Shown here in pieces: positions 31,027 to 39,195 of a DNA stretch of 39,195 nt (within the stretch, counting starts at the first letter, position 1; each line of letters opens with the position of its first letter). Under the pieces are notes generated by a model that was given only the letters and a program-made list of their open reading frames with translations, was not told where the DNA came from and did no database searches. A program made the position numbers and the translations under genes. Location of the stretch: the NCBI RefSeq assembly GCF_001187905.1, contig NZ_LGIS01000023.1, positions 1 to 39,195 of the forward strand, given 5' to 3'. This DNA is from Pantoea sp. RIT-PI-b (GTDB taxonomy: Bacteria; Pseudomonadota; Gammaproteobacteria; Enterobacterales; Enterobacteriaceae).

Positions 31027-33474
31027 ATGAATGCACCTTTCACCTATGCCTCACCCACGCTGACGGTTGACGCGCTGAAGCACTCAATCGCCTATAAGCT
31101 GATGTTTACTATTGGTAAAGATCCATCGATCGCGAATAAGCATGAGTGGCTGAATGCCGCGCTGCTGGCGGTGCGTGATCGCATGGTGGAACGCTGGCTG
31201 CGCTCCAGCCGCGCGCAGCTCTCGCAGGATGTGCGGCAGGTTTATTACCTGTCGATGGAGTTCCTGATGGGGCGCACGCTCGGCAACGCGTTGCTGGCGA
31301 TGGGCATTTATGACGATCTCAATCAGGCGCTGGACGAGATGGGACTCGACCTCAGCGAGCTGATGGAAGAGGAGAACGATCCTGGCCTCGGCAACGGCGG
31401 CTTGGGACGTTTAGCGGCCTGCTTCCTCGATTCGCTCGCCACGCTAGGTTTACCGGGGCGCGGCTACGGCATTCGTTACGATTACGGTATGTTTAAGCAG
31501 AATATTGTCGACGGCCAGCAGCGCGAATCGCCGGATTATTGGTTGGAATACGGCAATCCATGGGAATTCCAGCGCTTTAACACGCGCTACAAAGTACGTT
31601 TTGGCGGCCGTTTACAACATGAAGGTGCGCGGGTGCGCTGGGTGGAAACCGAAGAGATTGTGGCGATGGCTTACGATCAGATCATCCCCGGATTTGATAC
31701 TGATGCCACCAACACGCTGCGCCTGTGGGGCGCGCAGGCCAGTAACGAAATCAATCTCGGTAAGTTCAATCAGGGCGATTACTTTGCCGCAGTGGAAGAT
31801 AAAAACCACTCGGAAAACGTCTCGCGCGTGCTCTATCCCGATGACTCAACCTATTCCGGCCGCGAGTTGCGCCTGCGTCAGGAGTATTTCCTCGTCTCCT
31901 CGACGGTGCAGGATATTCTCAATCGTCACTGGCAGATGCATGAAACCTGGGACAATCTGCCGGACAAAATCGCCATCCACCTCAACGATACCCATCCAGT
32001 GCTGGCGATCCCTGAACTGATGCGTCTGTTAATCGATGAACAGAAGTTCAGCTGGGACGATGCGTTTGAAGTGACTTGCCAGGTGTTCTCCTACACCAAC
32101 CACACGCTGATGACCGAAGCGCTGGAAACCTGGCCGGTGGATATGATCGGCAAGATCCTGCCGCGTCATCTCAGCATTATCTTTGAAATCAATGACTACT
32201 TCCTGAAAACCATCCAGGAATACTATCCGGATGATTGGGATTTGATGTCGCGCATCTCGATCATCGACGAAAACGACGGCCGCCGCATTCGCATGGCGTG
32301 GCTGGCGGTGGTGGTGAGCCACAAGGTCAACGGCGTGTCGGAGCTGCACTCCAACTTGATGGTGCAATCGCTGTTCGCTGACTTCGCGCGGCTGTTCCCT
32401 GGCCGTTTCTGCAATAAAACCAACGGCGTGACGCCACGTCGCTGGCTGGCGCTGGCCAATCCGGCGCTGTCTGAGGTGCTGGATGAGGCGATTGGTCGCA
32501 ACTGGCGTACCGATCTCGGCCAGCTCAACGAACTGACGTCGCAGGTCGACTATCCGGCCTTTATCGAGCAGATCGCCGATGCCAAATTCGCCAACAAAAA
32601 ACGTCTGGCGGATTGGGTGGCGAAAAACATGGATATCGTGCTCGATCCGCATGCGCTGTTTGATGTGCAGATCAAACGTATCCACGAATATAAACGTCAG
32701 TTACTCAACGTCCTGCACGTGATTACGCGCTATAACCGCATCAAGGCTGACCCCACCGCTGAATGGGTGCCGCGCGTGAATATCTTCGCCGGCAAGGCCG
32801 CTTCGGCGTATTACGTGGCGAAGCACATCATCCACTTGATCAACGACGTCGCCAACGTGATCAACAACGATCCGCAGGTGAAGAACAAGCTGAAGGTGGT
32901 GTTCATTCCCAACTATGGCGTGAGCCTGGCGCAGATCATTATTCCTGCGGCGGATCTCTCTGAGCAGATCTCCACTGCTGGCACCGAAGCATCGGGCACC
33001 AGTAACATGAAGTTTGCGCTGAACGGCGCGTTAACGATTGGCACACTGGATGGCGCCAACGTTGAGATGCTGGATCATGTCGGCAAGGAGAACATCTTTA
33101 TCTTCGGTAACACCACGCCGCAGGTCGAGAAGCTGCGTACCGACGGCTACAACCCGCGTAAGTATTACGAGGACGATCCCGAGCTGCATCAGGCGCTGAC
33201 GCAAATCGCCAGCGGCGTGTTCAGTCCGCAGGAGCCAGGCCGCTACCGCAATCTGTTCGATGCGTTGGTGAACTTCGGCGATCACTATCAGCTGCTCGCG
33301 GATTATCGCAGCTATGTGGACACGCAGGACAAGGTGGACAAGCTTTATCGTCAACCGGATAAGTGGCAACGCAGCGCGGCGCTGAATATCGCCAATATGG
33401 GGTATTTCTCGTCGGACCGAACCATTCAGGAGTATGCGGATGAGATCTGGCACATTTCGCCAGTGAGGTTGTAA
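31027..33474 (+). CDS. glgP: Glycogen phosphorylase (GlgP)
   Basis: Releases glucose 1-phosphate from glycogen ends by phosphorolysis. 815 residues, the E. coli length. A GT35 enzyme with a pyridoxal-phosphate cofactor: the Schiff-base lysine is Lys662 in [19 protein letters not shown]. Also visible are [10 protein letters not shown] (75-84), [21 protein letters not shown] (about 117-137) and [17 protein letters not shown] [16 protein letters not shown]. The start is 21 nt after glgA. Last gene of glgBXCAP. No standard terminator follows; a divergent REP-like pair lies 21 nt downstream. Confidence 0.97.
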   Translation: MNAPFTYASPTLTVDALKHSIAYKLMFTIGKDPSIANKHEWLNAALLAVRDRMVERWLRSSRAQLSQDVRQVYYLSMEFLMGRTLGNALLAMGIYDDLNQALDEMGLDLSELMEEENDPGLGNGGLGRLAACFLDSLATLGLPGRGYGIRYDYGMFKQNIVDGQQRESPDYWLEYGNPWEFQRFNTRYKVRFGGRLQHEGARVRWVETEEIVAMAYDQIIPGFDTDATNTLRLWGAQASNEINLGKFNQGDYFAAVEDKNHSENVSRVLYPDDSTYSGRELRLRQEYFLVSSTVQDILNRHWQMHETWDNLPDKIAIHLNDTHPVLAIPELMRLLIDEQKFSWDDAFEVTCQVFSYTNHTLMTEALETWPVDMIGKILPRHLSIIFEINDYFLKTIQEYYPDDWDLMSRISIIDENDGRRIRMAWLAVVVSHKVNGVSELHSNLMVQSLFADFARLFPGRFCNKTNGVTPRRWLALANPALSEVLDEAIGRNWRTDLGQLNELTSQVDYPAFIEQIADAKFANKKRLADWVAKNMDIVLDPHALFDVQIKRIHEYKRQLLNVLHVITRYNRIKADPTAEWVPRVNIFAGKAASAYYVAKHIIHLINDVANVINNDPQVKNKLKVVFIPNYGVSLAQIIIPAADLSEQISTAGTEASGTSNMKFALNGALTIGTLDGANVEMLDHVGKENIFIFGNTTPQVEKLRTDGYNPRKYYEDDPELHQALTQIASGVFSPQEPGRYRNLFDALVNFGDHYQLLADYRSYVDTQDKVDKLYRQPDKWQRSAALNIANMGYFSSDRTIQEYADEIWHISPVRL

Positions 33475-33494
33475 AGCGGGGAATTCCTGAACCA

Positions 33495-33518
33495 GGTCGC
33501 CATGAATGGCGACCCTAC
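33495..33518 (-). repeat. GTAG-headed REP-like palindrome after glgP
   Basis: Minus-strand copy, stem GGTCGCCAT / ATGGCGACC around GA, with GTAG at its right end. Identical in sequence to 21687-21710. Confidence 0.88.
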
Positions 33519-33537
33519 CAAACCGCACTGAACCATT

Positions 33538-33561
33538 GTAGGGTCGCCATTCATGGCGACC
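33538..33561 (+). repeat. GTAG-headed REP-like palindrome before dcrB
   Basis: Plus-strand copy identical to 11455-11478. It pairs with 33495-33518 as an inverted couple with GTAG heads facing inward, 19 nt apart, between convergent glgP and dcrB. The two could fold into one 67-nt hairpin. Confidence 0.88.
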
Positions 33562-33582
33562 AATGTGTTCAGGTTTTAAGGA

Positions 33583-34140
33583 TTACTTCAAAGTAATGCT
33601 CTTCACGATCCCATCAGCATCGCTCTGTGCCTGCTGCTGGTTATCCGCTGGCAAGGTAATTTGCAGCGTCAGCAGTTTGCCGTCCACTTTCGCCAGAATC
33701 ACTGAAGACCATGAAGTCTGGTTGTTGGCAGCAATCACCGTATCCAGCTGCTGAGCCGGCTGATCTTTCAACGTAACCGCTTTGTTCGACACCACCTGCA
33801 GCTGCGGATCGCGGCTGCGCTGCTGCTGTTCCAGACGCTGCGCTAGCGCATCAAGCGCTTCGTTAGTTGGATCGCCTGCAATCACGATAATTGCGCGCTG
33901 CCCGGTTTCGTCGGCATAGACGTGCATGTTGGTCGATTCAGAGCCGAGTTTGCCGCTCTTGTCAGACATGCCCGCCGGCAGTGAGAAGCTCAGCTTGCCG
34001 TCCATCAGATTAACCGTCTGAGCAGACTGGCTGGCGCTGGCACCGTTACTGTTTGCTGCCGCATCATCTTTCTTCTGGTCACATGCCGCCAGGCCGATCA
34101 CCAGCAGGCCAATACCCACATATTTCACTACGTTACGCAT
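33583..34140 (-). CDS. dcrB: DcrB family lipoprotein
   Basis: 185 residues, as in E. coli DcrB. A lipoprotein signal ([20 protein letters not shown]) places a lipidated Cys20 at the mature N-terminus; a Ser/Ala/Asn linker leads to a compact domain with [14 protein letters not shown] (about 45-58) and [17 protein letters not shown]. In E. coli DcrB is an envelope protein needed for phage C1 and C6 adsorption/DNA entry and affecting lipoprotein maturation; its molecular role is not settled. AGGGAAAAGA precedes the start. It follows yhhQ on the same strand as in E. coli, though an ERIC element and a hairpin now separate the two. Confidence 0.93.
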   Translation of the reverse strand: MRNVVKYVGIGLLVIGLAACDQKKDDAAANSNGASASQSAQTVNLMDGKLSFSLPAGMSDKSGKLGSESTNMHVYADETGQRAIIVIAGDPTNEALDALAQRLEQQQRSRDPQLQVVSNKAVTLKDQPAQQLDTVIAANNQTSWSSVILAKVDGKLLTLQITLPADNQQQAQSDADGIVKSITLK

Positions 34141-34176
34141 TCTTTTCCCTTTTACATGATTCCAGTCGTTTAGGTT

Positions 34177-34298
34177 TATAGCCTAAATAATTCAAGCGGC
34201 AGAAAGGCGGTAAGCGCGTGAACCCATGAGCTTACATGAGTAAGTGATTGGGTGAACGCGCGCAGCCAACGCATCTGCCGTTTGAAGTATGCCGGCTA
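34177..34298 (-). repeat. ERIC (IRU) element between yhhQ and dcrB
   Basis: About 122 nt. The central part (GTGAACCCATGAGCTTACAT, then GAGTAAGTGATTGGGTGAACG) matches the core of the enterobacterial repetitive intergenic consensus. Its ends, CCTAAATAATTCAAG and TTTGAAGTATGCCGG, and the inner inverted repeat GCGGCAGA/TCTGCCG are also typical. ERICs are non-coding, presumed non-autonomous mobile elements. Confidence 0.88.
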
Positions 34299-34331
34299 AA
34301 AAAACGGAATGGGCGGTTAAAACCAACCGCC
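34298..34331 (-). terminator. Possible terminator of yhhQ
   Basis: On the minus strand the stem GGCGGTT / AACCGCC (34312-34318 with 34325-34331) is followed by CATTCCG and then seven T residues. The seven-base gap before the T-run makes it imperfect. Confidence 0.45.
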
Positions 34332-34379
34332 GGGGTGTCAGGGAATCTTAGCGGGCCATGGGGTTATGTATATGTGCAA

Positions 34380-35045
34380 TTAGCCGAAATTGATCTGCTG
34401 CTGCGCGGAACGCTCGGCTAATCGCTTCAGCATGGCATTCAGCAGCACGCCGTAAGCGGGCAGGAAGAAGATCATGCAGATCAGCACTTTGAAGCTGTAA
34501 TCCACCAGGGCAATCTCGACCCAATGCGTGGCCATAAACGGGTCTGGACTCTTGTAGAAAGCGATGAAAAAGAAGGCCAGCGTATCGCTAATATTACCGA
34601 GGAACATCGCTGCTGCCGGGGCAATCCACCACTGTGATAAACGGCGCAAACGGTTAAAAACGTGTACGTCGAGAATCTGGCCCAGCGCATAAGCCATAAA
34701 GCTGGCGCAGGCGATGCGCGCGACAAACAGATTCACCTCTTCCAGTGAAGCCCAACCTTGCCATTCGCCCTGATAAAACACGCACGACACAAGATAGGAG
34801 ATCACCAGCGCCGGAATCATCACCGCCAGAATAATGCGACGAGCCAGCGGCGCGCCAAAGATGCGCACGGTAAGGTCGGTAGCGAGGAAAATAAACGGAA
34901 AGCTGAACGCGCCCCAGGTGGTGTGGAAGCCGAAGATGGAAACCGGCAGCTGTACCAGATAGTTACTGGAGGTGATCACCAGCAGATGGAAAAGCGATAG
35001 CCAAAACAGCGCATGCATGCGCTGACGTGCAGAGAAGTTGATCAT
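34380..35045 (-). CDS. yhhQ: YhhQ/QueT-type queuosine precursor transporter
   Basis: 221 residues, as in E. coli YhhQ, an inner-membrane protein that takes up the queuosine precursors preQ0 and preQ1. About six hydrophobic spans; conserved blocks are SNYLVQLPVSIFGFHTTWGAFSFPFIFLATDLTVRIFG (about 27-64), ARIACASFMAYALGQILDVHVFNRLR and GNISDTLAFFFIAF. The start at 35045 is behind AAGG; the frame is open to 35081 but those residues are not conserved. A core-deleted ERIC lies 39 nt upstream and a full ERIC downstream. No preQ1 riboswitch is seen. Confidence 0.94.
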   Translation of the reverse strand: MINFSARQRMHALFWLSLFHLLVITSSNYLVQLPVSIFGFHTTWGAFSFPFIFLATDLTVRIFGAPLARRIILAVMIPALVISYLVSCVFYQGEWQGWASLEEVNLFVARIACASFMAYALGQILDVHVFNRLRRLSQWWIAPAAAMFLGNISDTLAFFFIAFYKSPDPFMATHWVEIALVDYSFKVLICMIFFLPAYGVLLNAMLKRLAERSAQQQINFG

Positions 35046-35083
35046 GTCTAACCTTTTTAATAGTGGGGTGAGGGAACCCATTG

Positions 35084-35160
35084 CCCGTCATACTTCAAGC
35101 TGTAGCTGCGTTGGCTGCTCGCACTTGCCGCCTTGCTACAGCTCGAATTATTTAGGGCGG
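35084..35160 (+). repeat. Core-deleted ERIC element upstream of yhhQ
   Basis: Both ERIC ends are present (CCGTCATACTTCAAGCTGTA with GCTGCGTTGGCTGC, and TTGCCGCCTTGCTACAGC with TCGAATTATTTAGGG), but the central segment of about 45-50 nt seen at 34177-34298 is missing, leaving 77 nt. TGTAGC/GCTACA pair as inverted repeats. It is inverted relative to the element at 34177. Confidence 0.83.
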
Positions 35161-35246
35161 AATATGGTAGCAATTTAAAAATCGGCGGCATCTTAACGCG
35201 TTGCGCAATTTATGCAATGGTTAATTTTAACGCAATCGTTATCGCC

Positions 35247-35274
35247 TTGCGTTGGCTAATTTGCGCGCTAGAAT
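35247..35274 (+). promoter_or_regulatory. Probable tusA promoter
   Basis: -35 TTGCGT (35247-35252), 16-bp spacer, -10 TAGAAT (35269-35274), 32 nt before the start codon. Confidence 0.6.
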
Positions 35275-35306
35275 GTGCGCCCATCATCAACAACAGACAG
35301 AGAATC

Positions 35307-35552
35307 ATGAGCGATCCCTTTTCTGCGCCTGACCATAAGCTTGATGCCCTTGGCCTGCGCTGCCCGGAACCGGTAATGATGGTGCGCAAAACCGTGCGCA
35401 GCATGCAGGCCGGTGAAACCTTGCTGATCATCGCCGATGATCCCGCCACCACGCGCGATATTCCCGGTTTCTGCCGTTTTATGGAACATCAGCTGCTGGC
35501 ACAACAGACCGAAAGCCTGCCGTACCAGTTTCTCATCAAAAAAGGCGCTTAA
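35307..35552 (+). CDS. tusA: Sulfur carrier protein TusA
   Basis: 81 residues, as in E. coli. Takes persulfide sulfur from IscS and passes it to TusBCD for 2-thiouridine modification of tRNA. The acceptor Cys19 lies in the family motif [17 protein letters not shown]. The frame is open back to 35133, but the family start is clearly at 35307. A good promoter is at 35247-35274. It is convergent with zntA, the stop codons sharing TTAA, as with aceK/iclR. Confidence 0.96.
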   Translation: MSDPFSAPDHKLDALGLRCPEPVMMVRKTVRSMQAGETLLIIADDPATTRDIPGFCRFMEHQLLAQQTESLPYQFLIKKGA

Positions 35553-37825
35553 CGCTGACGCAGTAAGCGCAGTGCATTCGCCGTAACCAGTGCGGTGGCG
35601 CCGGAATCTGCTAGCACCGCCAACCACAAACCGGTAAAGCCGAGCAGCGTGGTGACGAGGAAAATCGCCTTCAGGCCCAGCGCCAACGCCACGTTCTGCC
35701 GGATGATGGCGCGCGTGCGCCGTGCCAGCATCACCGCGCGCGGCAAAATCGCCAGCTGATTTTGCGTCAGCGCCATATCGGCGGCCTCCAGCGCGACATC
35801 GGTGCCGCTGCCCATGGCAATGCCCATGCTCGCAGCTTTCATGGCGGGCGCATCGTTGATGCCGTCGCCTACCATCGCCAATGATTGCTGTGCGCCCAGC
35901 TGTCGCACTGCCGCAACTTTATCGGCAGGCAGCAAACCCGCGCGATAATCAATGCGTAACTCGGCGGCAATCGCGGCGGCTGCGCGCGGGTTGTCACCGG
36001 TCAGCATCACGCTATTTATGCCAAGTTTTTGCAGCTCAGCCAGCGCGCTAATCGCCTCTTCACGCAACCGATCGCGCAGCGCTAATGCGCCGAGCACCTG
36101 TTGCTGCTGCAATAGCAGCACCACGGTTTGCCCCTGCGCCTCCAGTTCGGCCACCTGCTGCTGCTGTACCTCGTCGAGATATTTGGCTTCACGGGGCGTA
36201 AGTAACTGATACGACACGCCATCGATTTCGGCACGAATACCGCTGCCCGCCAGCGTTTGCTGCTGTGAGGCGGGCGGAATGGTGAGCTGACGACGCTCGG
36301 CTTCGCTGACAATCGCCTGAGCCAGCGGATGTGTGGAGCCTTGTTCTACCGCAGCAGCGATGCTGAGCAGGCTATTTTCCGCTGTTTCGCCAAACGACTG
36401 AATATGGGTGACTTGCGGTTTGCCCGCCGTCAGCGTGCCGGTTTTGTCGAACGCCATCAGGCTTACGCGACTGAGACGCTCCAGCGCCGCGCCGCCTTTG
36501 ATCAACGCGCCCTGACGTGCGGCGGCGGCTAATCCCGAGGTAATGGCGGCCGGCGTGGAGATCACCAGCGCACACGGGCAGCCAATCAGCAGCAGCGTCA
36601 GCCCTTTATAAATCCACGGCAGCCAGTCACCGAAGCCAAGTAGCGGCGGCAGCACCATCACCAGCAGTGCCAGTAGCATAATGGCGGGCGTATAGATGCG
36701 GCTGAAGCGATCGATAAAGCGCTCAACCGGCGCGCGATGCGTTTCGGCTTCCTCAATCAGTTGCAGAATGCGGTCGATAGCACTTTGGCCGGGCTGGGAA
36801 ATCACTTTCAGCGTCACCAGACGATCCAGGCTGGTGGCGCCGGCCATGATCTGTTCGCCAGGCTCACGCGCTACCGGCAATGATTCGCCAGTCAATGCGC
36901 TTTCATCAAAGCTGGCGCTGGCATGCAGTAATTCGCCATCTGCCGGTAAACGGCCACCGGCCGCCACTTCAATCACATCGCCAGGCTGCAGCGCTTCTAA
37001 GCGGACGTTTTCACGCTGCGTACCCGTAATACGCGTGGCGGTATCGGGACGCAACGCCATCAGCGCGGTGACACCGCGACGCGCGCGCGCAGCGGCGTAG
37101 GCTTCCAGGCGTTCGCCCAGCTGGAACAGCAGCAGCACCATGGCGGCTTCAGCATGCGCACCAATCACCAGCGCGCCGGCAGCGGCGATGCTCATCAACA
37201 TCTCAATGCTAAAGGGCGAACCGTTGCGCAGCAGTTGCCACGCGCTGCGAGCGATAGGTGCCAAACCAACCAGCGTAGTGGCAATAAACAGACGATCGCC
37301 CCACAGCGGTGAAACCTGGCTCAGCAGCCAGCTGGCGAGCATTAGCACGCCGAGCAGCAGCAAACCGGCATTTTCCCGCCAGCGGCTTGCGGGGGACGAG
37401 ATTGATTGGGGATCGTTAGCCGTCAGCGTAAAGCCGGCATTTTTCACCACCTGTTCTATGGTGGTGCGGATGTCCTGATCAGCATCGACCACCAGTTTCT
37501 CACTGGCGAAGATCACCCGTGCTTGCTGTACCTGCGGTACGCGTTGTACGGCAGTTTCGATTTTGCGTGCGCAGCTGGGGCAATCCATGCCCGCTATTTG
37601 CCAGCGGAATTGGTGTGAGGTGAGGGCGGGCCTGTCGCTTTCGGCGTCGCTATCGCCGCCGGGCGATCCGCTATTGCTGTCGCAACAGCCACAATCACCT
37701 TCAACAGTCACAGGCTGAGCGGCGGAGATTTTTAAGGTCGTGGGTTTTATGCTGCGAACGGAACACAGCGGCTGCGGCTGGCTGTGGGATTTTCCACAGC
37801 GGCACGGATGAGCATGTTGATGCAT
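35549..37825 (-). CDS. zntA: Zn(II)/Cd(II)/Pb(II)-exporting P1B-type ATPase (ZntA)
   Basis: 758 residues (E. coli 732). Exports zinc, cadmium and lead from the cytoplasm. A His/Cys-rich N-terminal tail ([13 protein letters not shown], then DCGCCDS near 44-50) is followed by an HMA domain with GMDCPSC (Cys82, Cys85), eight hydrophobic spans, the ion-pathway Cys416-Pro-Cys418 ([10 protein letters not shown]), the phosphorylated Asp460 in DKTGTLT, and the [11 protein letters not shown] hinge motif. The extra length is in the N-terminal tail. The start has GGAGG only 4 nt upstream. Control by ZntR is supported by an operator 42-73 nt upstream. Confidence 0.97.
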   Translation of the reverse strand: MHQHAHPCRCGKSHSQPQPLCSVRSIKPTTLKISAAQPVTVEGDCGCCDSNSGSPGGDSDAESDRPALTSHQFRWQIAGMDCPSCARKIETAVQRVPQVQQARVIFASEKLVVDADQDIRTTIEQVVKNAGFTLTANDPQSISSPASRWRENAGLLLLGVLMLASWLLSQVSPLWGDRLFIATTLVGLAPIARSAWQLLRNGSPFSIEMLMSIAAAGALVIGAHAEAAMVLLLFQLGERLEAYAAARARRGVTALMALRPDTATRITGTQRENVRLEALQPGDVIEVAAGGRLPADGELLHASASFDESALTGESLPVAREPGEQIMAGATSLDRLVTLKVISQPGQSAIDRILQLIEEAETHRAPVERFIDRFSRIYTPAIMLLALLVMVLPPLLGFGDWLPWIYKGLTLLLIGCPCALVISTPAAITSGLAAAARQGALIKGGAALERLSRVSLMAFDKTGTLTAGKPQVTHIQSFGETAENSLLSIAAAVEQGSTHPLAQAIVSEAERRQLTIPPASQQQTLAGSGIRAEIDGVSYQLLTPREAKYLDEVQQQQVAELEAQGQTVVLLLQQQQVLGALALRDRLREEAISALAELQKLGINSVMLTGDNPRAAAAIAAELRIDYRAGLLPADKVAAVRQLGAQQSLAMVGDGINDAPAMKAASMGIAMGSGTDVALEAADMALTQNQLAILPRAVMLARRTRAIIRQNVALALGLKAIFLVTTLLGFTGLWLAVLADSGATALVTANALRLLRQR

Positions 37826-37866
37826 ATAACCTCCGGAATCAGGGGCGGGCTAATACCCGCGCCCTA

Positions 37867-37898
37867 ATGCTACACTCTGGAGTCCACTCCAGAGTCAA
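37867..37898 (-). promoter_or_regulatory. zntA promoter with ZntR operator
   Basis: A near-perfect palindrome (37874-37895), ACTCTGGAGT-CC-ACTCCAGAGT in form, lies between -35 TTGACT (plus 37893-37898) and -10 TAGCAT (plus 37867-37872). The spacer is 20 bp, the overlong spacing typical of MerR-family promoters, in which zinc-bound ZntR untwists the DNA. It is nearly the same as E. coli PzntA. Confidence 0.93.
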
Positions 37899-37917
37899 GC
37901 GGAAGGTTAGCTTTTCT

Positions 37918-38547
37918 TCAGTAAAGCCACAGTGAACGCGCAATCATGAAGTGACCGGCGAAGTAGCAGGCGGCAACGATGGCGCTATCGGCGCTGAAGC
38001 GGCGGCGATAATGCGAAATAAACCAGACGATGTTGGCCAACAGCAGCAACGCGGCGCCGACCAGCAGCGAGAAGCTGAAGTCAGTTGGACGGAAGAAGTA
38101 GTTTTCCGCCGCCATCCAGTTCATCACCAGCGTCATACCGATCAAGGTGCAAATTGGCCAGCGCAGCTCTTCCAGTTTGGTCCACAGAATCCCGATAACG
38201 ATGACGCCAATAATCAGGAAGGTGAGAGGAATCGGCCAGAAGAAGCTCATGGTCATATGCGCTGCAAAACTGATGGTGTAAAGCAGATGCGAGAGGAAGA
38301 ATGCGCCCAGCGCATAGAGCATTTGCTGACGCGGCAACAGCATCAACGCATCACCCACCAGCGTGGCAACCAGGCCAGCCAGAATCAAATAATCGGTGGT
38401 GTTGAAGGTTGGCGCTTGCCATGCCCAGGCGACGAGCAACAGTAAGGTGACGGGTTTAAATAGCCAGCGCTGCCATTGCGGACCGCGGTAGGATGCATCG
38501 ACGTACAGCCAGCCGGAAAAAAGTACGGCAAGAAAAGACCAAAGCAT
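37918..38547 (-). CDS. yhhN: YhhN, TMEM86-family inner-membrane protein
   Basis: 209 residues (E. coli YhhN 208). A polytopic protein with about eight hydrophobic spans; family blocks are [17 protein letters not shown] (about 57-73), [14 protein letters not shown] and [20 protein letters not shown]. The YhhN/TMEM86 family includes the animal lysoplasmalogenase TMEM86B; whether the bacterial protein has that activity is not known. AAGGGAG lies just upstream of the start. It is divergent from yhhM and upstream of zntA, as in E. coli; zntA has its own promoter in the 92-nt gap. Confidence 0.92.
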   Translation of the reverse strand: MLWSFLAVLFSGWLYVDASYRGPQWQRWLFKPVTLLLLVAWAWQAPTFNTTDYLILAGLVATLVGDALMLLPRQQMLYALGAFFLSHLLYTISFAAHMTMSFFWPIPLTFLIIGVIVIGILWTKLEELRWPICTLIGMTLVMNWMAAENYFFRPTDFSFSLLVGAALLLLANIVWFISHYRRRFSADSAIVAACYFAGHFMIARSLWLY

Positions 38548-38634
38548 GTTTTCTCCCTTTTCTGGACGAAATGTCCGCCAGTTTGATGAATTTTCCCAAA
38601 ATCACTCACTCAGTGTAAGTTACCGGCGCCAAAT

Positions 38635-38664
38635 GTGACAATCAGCCGACTCTGGTTGTATGCT
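38635..38664 (+). promoter_or_regulatory. Candidate yhhM promoter
   Basis: -35 GTGACA (38635-38640), 18-bp spacer, -10 TATGCT (38659-38664), 47 nt before the start. Confidence 0.5.
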
Positions 38665-38711
38665 TTGTCGTCTTTTCCTGTTCCGACTTAACGCAAAGCA
38701 CGAGATAAATC

Positions 38712-39068
38712 ATGAGCAAACCACCGCTAATCTTTTTCATCGTACTGGCCATTATTGCCGTATTGGCGACCCGTCAGTTTATTAAACAGCGCCGCGAAAC
38801 GGCGGTGAACGATGCCTCGCCGGTGCGCTCGCTGAGCGTGGAAGTGAAAACCAAACGCGAATTCCCGTCACCCAATCGCCGTTCGCGTCAGCGCGAGGAG
38901 ATTGTGGCTGAGGATATGAAATACGAAGCCTGGTTCCATCCGCTGAACGGTGCGAGTGACATTAAAGTGACGGTCAACGCCAGCGATTATCATCAGATGG
39001 ATAAGGGCGTGAAGGGCGAATTAAAGATGAAAGGGACGCGGTTTGTCAGTTTTACCCCGGCCCCGTAG
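38712..39068 (+). CDS. yhhM: YhhM, DUF2500 family protein
   Basis: 118 residues (E. coli YhhM 119). One N-terminal membrane span (PPLIFFIVLAIIAVLATRQFI, about 4-24), then a basic stretch and a small soluble domain (KYEAWFHPLNGASDIKVTVNASDYHQMDKGVKGELKMKGTRFVSF). The family (DUF2500) has no known function; the layout suggests a membrane-anchored domain. The gene position beside yhhN matches E. coli. In E. coli yhhL and rsmD come next; here a different frame follows. Confidence 0.9.
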   Translation: MSKPPLIFFIVLAIIAVLATRQFIKQRRETAVNDASPVRSLSVEVKTKREFPSPNRRSRQREEIVAEDMKYEAWFHPLNGASDIKVTVNASDYHQMDKGVKGELKMKGTRFVSFTPAP

Positions 39069-39093
39069 GGCTGAGGGATCCCCAGGAATATTG

Positions 39094-39195
39094 TTAATAC
39101 ACATACACGATATTCCTGTAATTCCCGGCCAGCCCGGCCCGCGCCTCTTCAATATCCAGTTCTCCCACGCTGCCCGGTTCCTGCCTTATCGCGTT
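39094..39195 (-). CDS. Unrecognised gene, 3' end only (runs off the window)
   Basis: An open frame enters at the right edge on the minus strand and ends in TAA at 39094, giving 33 C-terminal residues (...VGELDIEEARAGLAGNYR, then NIVYVY). It is convergent with yhhM, 25 nt away. It does not match YhhL, expected here from E. coli. Its codons include AGG twice and ATA once, rare in the neighbouring genes, which hints at transferred DNA, but the sample is tiny. It may be non-coding; function cannot be told from this piece. Confidence 0.4.
   Translation of the reverse strand, partial: NAIRQEPGSVGELDIEEARAGLAGNYRNIVYVY

Noticed and set aside
34380..35306. preQ1 riboswitch upstream of yhhQ
   Set aside because: The leader consists mainly of the ERIC fragment and shows no preQ1 aptamer pattern.
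1..39195. CRISPR array, prophage, integrase, insertion sequence or toxin-antitoxin genes
   Set aside because: No regularly spaced direct repeats, no transposase or integrase motif, and no such gene pair were found; the repeats present are short palindromes and ERICs.

Overview
This window is core chromosome of an enterobacterium (Gammaproteobacteria, Enterobacterales). Nearly every protein aligns end to end with an Escherichia coli orthologue, usually within a few residues of its length. Local gene order, the GTAG-type palindromic repeats and the missing E. coli-specific genes (yjaA/yjaB, arpA) make a Pantoea/Erwinia-like member of the Erwiniaceae most likely. That family-level call rests on recognition, not on a computed phylogeny.

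Layout. (1) 1-170: the 5S rRNA and terminator that close an rRNA operon; in E. coli the matching operon is rrnE, upstream of metA. (2) 430-7169: metA, the glyoxylate-shunt operon aceB-aceA-aceK, and its repressor gene iclR, convergent with aceK and overlapping it by 4 nt. (3) 7368-11051: metH, divergent from iclR, with MetR-like sites in front. (4) 11052-11610: a gene-free, repeat-rich block with a GC-rich, strongly folded tract. (5) 11611-17576, minus strand: yjbEFGH (exopolysaccharide-associated envelope genes) and pgi. (6) 17577-19611: a lysine riboswitch and lysC. (7) 19876-22351: aqpZ, a PanS-type BASS transporter, and yhgN. (8) 22573-33474: asd, then glgB-glgX-glgC-glgA-glgP, the complete glycogen synthesis and breakdown operon. 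(9) 33583-39068: dcrB, yhhQ, tusA, zntA (with a classic ZntR operator), yhhN and yhhM, as in the E. coli ftsY-yhhQ region. (10) 39094-39195: the 3' end of an unrecognised minus-strand gene.

How the genes work together. aceBAK lets the cell grow on acetate or fatty acids: AceA and AceB are the bypass enzymes, AceK sets flux by phosphorylating isocitrate dehydrogenase, and IclR represses. metA and metH are the first and last steps of methionine synthesis; lysC and asd are the shared first two steps of the aspartate family (lysine, methionine, threonine). pgi and the glg operon connect hexose phosphates to glycogen. Rcs-box-like sites upstream of yjbE suggest envelope-stress control of the exopolysaccharide genes.

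The most interesting non-coding signal is a family of GTAG-headed palindromes (REP-like). It is found at three of the five fully visible convergent gene junctions and inside the aceA-aceK gap. Its stems differ between copies by compensatory changes, and one copy is fused to a T-run so that it reads as the yjbH terminator. Two inverted ERIC elements, one with its core deleted, bracket yhhQ. I did not find a convincing novel protein system; coding content is conserved housekeeping, and the candidates for novelty are non-coding.
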